Shown here piece by piece: positions 57,822-64,000 of a DNA stretch of 64,000 nucleotides. The stretch is from Rhabditophanes sp. KR3021 (Eukaryota; Nematoda; Chromadorea; Rhabditida; Alloionematidae), in the NCBI GenBank assembly GCA_963281155.1, contig CAUJLY010000002.1, forward strand, positions 6,944,001 through 7,008,000. The letters run 5' to 3'. Each line of letters begins with the position of its first letter. Within the stretch, counting starts at the first letter, position 1. Position numbers and translations under genes: made by a program. The notes under the pieces are model-generated. The model had not been told where the DNA came from. It worked only from the letters and a program-made list of their open reading frames with translations, and ran no database searches.

Positions 57822-58441
57822 CTAATCTAGTTGTATTTAAATAAATAAACATTCCATACTATTTATTTTAATTTGCAATGCATGTAGTTTCATGAATAAA
57901 CAATAAATTATTCTTCTTTAAATATCAAACTTTTGTTGTTCTTTTTCCATTAATCCAAATAGTACCTGAAGAAATACTTAATTTGAATTAATTCCATTAT
58001 AGCATGTTTGAATAAATTTGATTAAAAATTTATGTTTAATTGTTGGTAGAAAAATATAGTATAGTTGGATGAAAGACTAGTTGTTTTTAACAAAGTACCA
58101 ATAATAAACAATTGTCTTTAAATAACACTTGGATACAATTAAAAAGCAGATATAATTGTTGATTAGCCAACACATTTGTCTGCCCATCAACAAGCCTAAT
58201 AATTAACTTAGACAATGAGCATGTTTGTTTACACTAACATATACTTTTATACTCAACTACAACAATTTAAAGAAGACAAAAGCATACAATTTAACACAAC
58301 TAAACAAAGATAATTAAAAAAAACTTTATTATTTAGGCAGCTATTTTTTAGTTGTTAATTTTAAAAATACATATACAATGTACAATAGAAAAAGAACATC
58401 CGAATGTCCATATCAAATTTTGTTTTTTCGAAGAATGTATG
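57822..58441. other. intergenic DNA
   Basis: AT-rich. The part near 58441 should hold the DLGAP 3' UTR. Nothing else seen. Confidence 0.45.
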
Positions 58442-60299
58442 TCACGCAAGGATCTCGACTGATGGGCCATCCTTGTTGGATTGACGCAGTTTAGCAGCTT
58501 CCATCCGCCGTTCAGCCATCATTTCCTTTCTTTGACGGTCCCTTTCTTCCTTCAGGGCTAATGCTTTTGCGATAGATTCTGCGGAAAGGACTGGTTTGTT
58601 TACGATTTTTTTGCCACTTGCTTTTGGTTTGGGAGGTTCAGGTTTTTTGATGATTTCTTTGAAGTCATTTACCCTGTATTCCTCACACGTGTCCGCGACT
58701 TTTTTGAACTTGTCGCATTCACTCTCGCAAACTGCCCAGAACCCTTCAAGATCCTCGACGGTAGTTTTGACTCCGTACCCATCGCTTCCAGCAATACAAT
58801 TTTCGATGAATTGGTAGATCTTTTTGATCTTTTTAGGCACTAATAAGTTGGCAGTCCCTTTTAGATCTACTAAATTGGCTTCGGCATCTGAATGGAGGAA
58901 AGGGCAGGATTGGTGGCGATTCAGGAACAGTTCTGCCGTGTCGCGTAGCGAGTAAATCACTTCTGTTGTTTTTTCCGCTAATTGGCGGTAGCCTTGTGGG
59001 GTGTTGGCCTCGATACTTGGCCAGACACGGTTAAAGTCCCCAGGAATATTTTGAGCTTCTTCAACCATTACATTTGTCACGTGTAATGTTTGGGTCCCAA
59101 CAACTTTCCCCGAATCGGTGTCTTTCTCCAGGACAGCGTCCCCAAGACCCCCTCCAACATTAGCTTCAATTTGACCCGCAACCAACATACTTTCCGGCCT
59201 AAAAATCAATTCAATAACAAATAAAATTAACTAAAATAACTTTTCTCCAACAACCACCCAAATTAATATCCACAAATCAAAAGTAAATGTATCTGAACAA
59301 CTATCGACAATAACAGAAGATTCCAAATACACTATCTCTCTTATCCACCCTGACCGAAAACCTGTTATCCATTAAATGATAGTCACTTGATAAAAGCAGT
59401 ATCTAGAAGAAAAGTCAACCACAAAAAAGTGAACAGACCTCACAATAATCTGCTCCCTTTTTTTGGGACCTAGGCGTATGGATGAGAGAGGGAGAGAAAA
59501 GGTCTACTGGTTTTGATACCATTCATTTGCTTTTGTTTTGATGTGTGGATGGATGATTAGAAATACATAAGAGGGTCATTCCACTTTGATTGGTTTCATT
59601 AAATAATAAGATTGTGGTTTGAAGAGATGGGGTGGTTAATTTGGGGGTGGTAATAAGAGAAGAGTGTGTAATAGTGACAATTGTAGGGGTAGAACTTACA
59701 TGGGTGAAGTACTTTTGCCAGGCCCCCCATTTGGTTTCCTTCTTAGATCAACCTCTGACTTAGCTCCATAGCCATTCAAGGCGCAAGACAATTGCAAGTA
59801 GGAAGGAGGTGAGGAATAGACTTGAGTGCCGAAAAAATCGTCCTTCGAAAGCCGGTCATTTCCACCTTTGGCCAATCCATTGAGATCATGTTCAGATTCC
59901 CACCAGGTTGCTGTACGGATCGTTACGTTCCCCAGATCAATCTCATCTAATTTGATTGAGCTGTCTGGAGGAGGAACCTTTTTGGGGGTTTCAGTGGTTA
60001 GGTTTGCCGTGTTTGAACGGTCTCCAATCTTCTTAGGGGTTGCTGACTTGTTTCTTCGCATCCCATGCCACAGTTTTCTGAAAGTTCCCCGATTTTCTGA
60101 GTTTCCATCGGAGTTTTCACCATCCGAGTCTTTGGCAGAGACAGGAGACGATTCAGGGGTAGAATTGAGTTCTCGATCGCCCTTTGCCCAATCGAACAGG
60201 CGTCTCCCCGACTTCCTTCTTCAAATCTCGAAAAATTCTAAAATTGGCGTTCTTCAACCATCCAGCTTTAGGTGTCTTTGGCTTGTCTGGATTACTCAT
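58442..60299 (-). CDS. DLGAP/GKAP-family scaffold protein
   Basis: Two exons: 59700-60299 and 58442-59198; about 451 residues. GKAP proteins link Discs-large PDZ scaffolds to Shank at synapses, and related members act in mitosis. The C-terminal GKAP domain is clear: YSLRDTAELFLNRHQ, a helix ending KIYQFIENCIAG, then VEDLEGFWAVCESECDKFKKV, a Pro/Lys-rich PEPPKPKASGKK linker and a KEERDRQRKEMMAERRMEAAK helix. It ends SVEILA, so the vertebrate QTRL PDZ ligand is absent. Exon 1 has one extra base: the frame from ATG 60299 breaks near 60211-60224, and removing one base there gives both a continuous product (…LFDWAKGD…) and the phase 2 donor that exon 2 needs. ATG follows an ATTTCAG acceptor. Confidence 0.75.
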
Positions 60300-61854
60300 A
60301 ATCTGAAATGTAAGTACTTTATTAAAAGAAAGCCATAAAGTTTAGTCAAAAAGAAATCAACGCAAAATCCAAATAAACTTTATTCTTTTCCGATCGGAAT
60401 GATGAAAGAGACATATTTACGTTTATAGCGGAAGGAACTTGACTCCCAAAAGTCATGGCAAAGGTTAAATTAGTTGATATGTGAAGGGGGGAGAGATTTG
60501 TAGGATTGATAACAAAAAAGAGTGTATAGGGTGGTGTAATTTGACGTATTATGATGTGATATTACACACGATAAATGACTAATCAAAGCAAATTTTTTAG
60601 TTTGTATATAAGTGTAGCTCAAAAAAAGGAAATTGTCATCATATATTTATATGTGTCATTATATTTGTGTCTAATGGTAAACGATTCTAATGAATGTTTA
60701 ATGGTGTAAAGAGACAGACTTTGATTTGGATGATATTGTAGTGGTAGTAGTGTGTGTGTGGTTGGTAAAGTCAAAAGAGACTTAGACAATAATTCGAAAG
60801 ATATTAAATAAATAATAAAGTGGTCTTATTAAAAGGATCGAGGTCTTGAGGAATAATAAATATATGTGTAAGTGACAGGTGATGAGGAATTATTAATGTT
60901 GATAATAAATGTGATATCAATATGATCACGATAGGATATGGACCTCTTGGTGAAATAAGAAACGATCTCAGAGATGCAGATCTGTTGTGAATGACGATTA
61001 GTAAAAACTTTTGGAGTAAAGACAACTTAAAGAGGACAGAGTGGATACATTTTTGGGTAGAGTTTAAAATGGTTCGACTAAACAACTCATCGTCGTTTGG
61101 CGAGAAAGCAACCCTTTTGTTATTTCGCTTCGAACGAAAATGTCGTTTATAACATTCCAAGTCTAATTAAGCTGAATATTTGTAAAGAAAAAAGGCATAA
61201 TTAATCAGTTAATTGTTTCCCAAATAATAGAAATGTTTTTTGAATATATTTGATATTTATTGTAGATGTGGGTGAATGAATGATTGTCTTTATTCCAGCT
61301 CAGCCCTAAACAATGCAATACCACAAAAAATACCAAGTGTAATATCAAAAATACCAACTATAATTAAAAAAATACTAACTGAGAAATAAAATGTAATTCA
61401 AACGTAATAGCAAAAGTAGCATTAATGTATATTATTAGTAAGTGTATTTTTAATAGATACTATAGTAAAATAACAATTTAAAATCAATTAATAAAAATAG
61501 TATTGGTTTGTTTAAAAAATGGGCTGCAGACAATTGTAAAGTGATATAATAAAATAAAATTGATATACAGAGTACAATGGTGGTGGTTGAAAGGCTGATT
61601 AGGATATTTTTAGAATGAAAGTAACACATAAAAAGAATAATCTGTTAATAAAATCGAGGATCATTTGTAAGAGTCGACGATGAAATATGGAAACTGTATG
61701 TTTATCTATATACAAGCAACATGGAGAATTATTAAATAAATAACACATCAAAAGATCAATTAATGTAGGAGCATGGTGTTGTAGGTTCAAAAAAAGGCTG
61801 AGCAAACGGAGTGGTGGTTCAGGAGGATTTGTGTACTAAGGAGTAAATATTTGT
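60300..61854. other. intergenic DNA
   Basis: AT-rich with GT-rich tracts. A 119-codon minus-strand frame at 60804-61160 has a basic, plausible start region (CYKRHFRSKRNNKRVAFSPNDDEL) but begins without ATG and becomes hydrophobic and repetitive. It might be an upstream exon of the DLGAP gene. Not called. Confidence 0.4.
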
Positions 61855-64000
61855 TTAATCGTCTGAATCACTTTCGGAAAAACATTTTTCACTGCTTTTC
61901 ATGGATGCTGATGCTGGTTTGAATTTCTTTGCCAGGGGTTTTTCGTCTTCTGATGAGGAGGAAGATGAATTGTCGGAGTCTTCTTGTTCTTCTAAAAAAG
62001 ATTATTAGGGAAGGGATATTTTATTTCAACTAACCTTCAACTTCCATTTTTGGTGGTGGTTGTTTAATTTCCAATTCTTCCTCTGATGAACTCTCGTAGG
62101 CACCGTTTTCCTCCTCACCCCACCTATGTTGAGTCTTTATTTTAGAGAAACCATTGTTTTCATTCTCATTATCACTATCAGAGTCGTCGGAATCCCGAAC
62201 TTTCTTAGCCCTTTCTTCCACCTTCTCGATTTTACTAGTCGACGCTGCTTCTTCTTTTACAGTTATTGCATCCTCAGCCGCTTTCTCCTCATTTTCCTTC
62301 AACAAAACCATGATAGCTTCTTGGTGTTCAGATCCTAAGAAAGTAGGATCCTTGACATGGTTCTTAAGAGTCTTCATCATTACAAAGGCCTGGATTCTCT
62401 TTTGAGGAAAGATGGGCTTTAGTCTTTCATCCACAATAACCATTCTTTTGTCCTTTGGGTCCATGAGATTATTAGCCTTGAAGTAAGTCCACATGAATTT
62501 AACAACATCAGAACGAGTCATGTATCTTTGTCCTGTTAAGTCTGACAATTCATCAGATAAGACACAAAATCTGGAGAAGACAGATTTTCCTTTGCGAGGA
62601 GTAGCGGTTTCGCTCTTTTTCTTTTCTTTCTCCTTTTTCTTGAAAGCTTCATCTAAGGCTTCTTGATCAACTCCAAGGTCTCTCAAAATATCGAATTTCG
62701 TTTCCTCATCTAAATCCTCAGCATCCTTCACATGATTCTTCATAAGTTTCATCAATCCAAAAGCTAGAAAGGTAATCATGTTATTGCTAATGTAATAAAC
62801 GTTTGTTAGTTTTAATAATTGTTTAAACTAATGCATAAATTGTATTGTACATATTAATTTAATCTTATGTTTGTTTGACTATTAAAACATAGAGTGTGCG
62901 ATGGTCTATTCAAAGATGCAAAAGATTCGAACTTGAGGACAGGTTCTGATATCAAAAAAGAACTGGATGTAAGGATAAATCTATTTTGAATAAAAGTCTT
63001 CCGACGTTTGTCTGACAACTCATCCAGCTATCACTGAAGCTGAATTGAAGTACATGAGCTTGCCAAGAAACATGTTATGTAGGCGAAAGTACAGAGCTCG
63101 TAAATCGCATGAGTAAGCTTATGTATTGCTACAAACAAAATTGAATTGGAGTTTTGTTCAGTGACAAGGAGAAAGCAATGCACAAAGTCTTCAAGGTTGC
63201 AAAGGAAATGATCGTTTTAAAAAATATGTATGCCTCAGAGAACCATGCCTTGAACATCATATTCGGCGTAGACAATGTCACAGACAGAGTAACCCCGGCA
63301 AGTCTAATTATGAAATGGAGACTCAACTTCTTCCGGTGAGAAAAGATGAAGTTGCAAAGCTAGCTTTCCTCGAGACTCTAGGTGCTAATGACCCTGTTGA
63401 ATTAGGAAAACCTCCAAAAGTGTCTGAATTGTCCATTTAATTTTAATCTACATTTTGAGTCCTTTTTTAATTTAATAAAACTACTCACCTTGAAATCTCT
63501 TTTCCCCAGTTATCTTGAATAAAGCATCATCCGAAAGTACCATTCTCCTATCTGTTGGATCCAAAAGATCATTCTCTTTAAAGTAACTATACATATACTT
63601 GACTATATCTGAACGGCGCATATATCTCTTTTGGGTAACTGTAAAAACTTCATCTGAAACCATAAGAATTTTGGTGATACCGGCTGGGGCGGCTCTTTTC
63701 TTCCCACTAACAGGCGCACCTTTTTTGCCATTCTTTTTGGTGGAAGCTGCAGCTCGTCTACGTTTAATTGCCGTTGCCATGTCCTCGTCATCAAAGACAT
63801 CCTCAGCTGGGGAACTATCTTTAGTAGAAGATTTTTTAGATCCGGAACCTTCTCCTTTCTTGCCTTTAGTCTTTCGTTTGATTATGTCTCTGTCTAGTGG
63901 CCCTTCATCTTCTGAAGATTCATCCGAGCTTTCCTCCTTCTCTTTCTTGCTAGATGCTGCGCTTTTTTGGTCCAATGACTTGATAACGTTTAAAGTCAGC
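61855..64000 (-). CDS. SWIB/MDM2-domain chromatin protein, two SWIB domains (5' end outside window)
   Basis: Three exons visible: 63489-64000 (continues right), 62035-62763, 61855-61991. The first exon begins in a fragment resembling a DEK C-terminal domain (LTLNVIKSLD), then an acidic Ser/Glu and Lys-rich linker, then SWIB domain 1 (ITKILMVSDEVF...QKRYMRRSDIVKYMYSYFKENDLLDPTDRRMVLSDDALFKITGEKRF) completed in exon 2 (AFGLMKLMKNHV). Exon 2 has SWIB domain 2 (FCVLSDELSD...RYMTRSDVVKFMWTYFKANNLMDPKDKRM...). A long acidic Ser/Asp/Glu tail ends SESDSDD. DEK_C-SWIB proteins are chromatin and RNA polymerase I-linked factors such as yeast Uaf30/Tri1. The phases fit. Confidence 0.8.
62890..63440 (+). 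pseudogene. decayed plus-strand gene in a SWIB-gene intron
   Basis: Antisense to its host. Protein-like segments in different frames: about 63013-63115 (THPAITEAELKYMSLP..., then RRKYRARKS), 63154-63339 (KEKAMHKVFKVAKEMIVL, ASENHALNIIFGVDN), and 63308-63440 (EVAKLAFLETLGANDP, ending TAA). At least two frame changes. The H-x-x-I/P pattern before a basic run recalls the tail of FLYWCH-type fingers of transposon-derived proteins, but this is speculative. Confidence 0.35.

Noticed and set aside
60804..61160. 119-codon minus-strand frame upstream of DLGAP
   Set aside because: Begins with a non-ATG codon, and its second half has low-complexity hydrophobic sequence; an upstream DLGAP exon remains possible but unsupported.
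1..64000. CRISPR arrays, bacterial operons, ribosome binding sites and rRNA genes
   Set aside because: The window is intron-bearing eukaryotic nuclear DNA; no regularly spaced repeats of that kind and no rRNA sequence were seen.

Overview
The window is AT-rich eukaryotic nuclear DNA with short spliceosomal introns (commonly 40-120 nt, GT...AG, T-rich acceptors ending TTTTAG, TTTCAG or TTATAG). The gene content points to a nematode: a secreted VWA plus C-type-lectin protein, str/srh-like and truncated serpentine chemoreceptors, an NNMT-type methyltransferase, a RAD6-type E2 with a charged tail, and good acceptor sites directly in front of many start codons with no donor or exon upstream, as expected for spliced-leader trans-splicing. 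The species cannot be named from the sequence alone.

Layout. 1-11.3 kb: 5' part of a Nup205-type nucleoporin (minus, runs off the left edge), an intronless Wee1/Myt1-type kinase (plus), a small SnoaL/NTF2-like protein (minus) and an hnRNP M-like three-RRM protein (minus) with a decayed plus-strand gene in its long intron. 11.7-20.9 kb: GCN1-like translation regulator followed after 146 nt by mitochondrial GatB (both plus). 22.4-27.9 kb: a seven-exon C2H2 protein with repeated CFPGR-type modules, whose introns hold two minus-strand elements, one encoding a NUMOD4-HNH-NUMOD1 homing-endonuclease-like protein. 28.1-29.9 kb: a 5'-truncated serpentine receptor and five tRNA genes (Val, Gly, Glu, Thr, Gln). 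30-41 kb: VWA/C-type lectin, small uncharacterised proteins, a BTB-BACK-Kelch protein, a one-pass membrane protein and a broken plus-strand gene, separated by AT-rich DNA holding diverged repeat copies. 44.5-48.4 kb: Flightless-I. 52.9-57.8 kb: NNMT-like methyltransferase, RAD6-like E2, SDHD, a str-like receptor and a membrane-protein gene with one in-frame stop. 58.4-64 kb: DLGAP/GKAP protein and a SWIB-domain chromatin protein (runs off the right edge) with another decayed gene in its intron.

The housekeeping genes serve unrelated processes (nuclear pore, stress translation control, mitochondrial Gln-tRNA synthesis, complex II, ubiquitin conjugation). Only GCN1-GatB looks close enough for co-transcription. 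The most unusual content is the intronic HNH element, the repeated zinc-finger/CFPGR architecture, the GCN1 gene that lacks both usual ends, and single-base frame breaks in GCN1 and DLGAP where exon phases otherwise fit exactly. All exon boundaries were deduced by eye from splice signals and reading frame, without transcripts.
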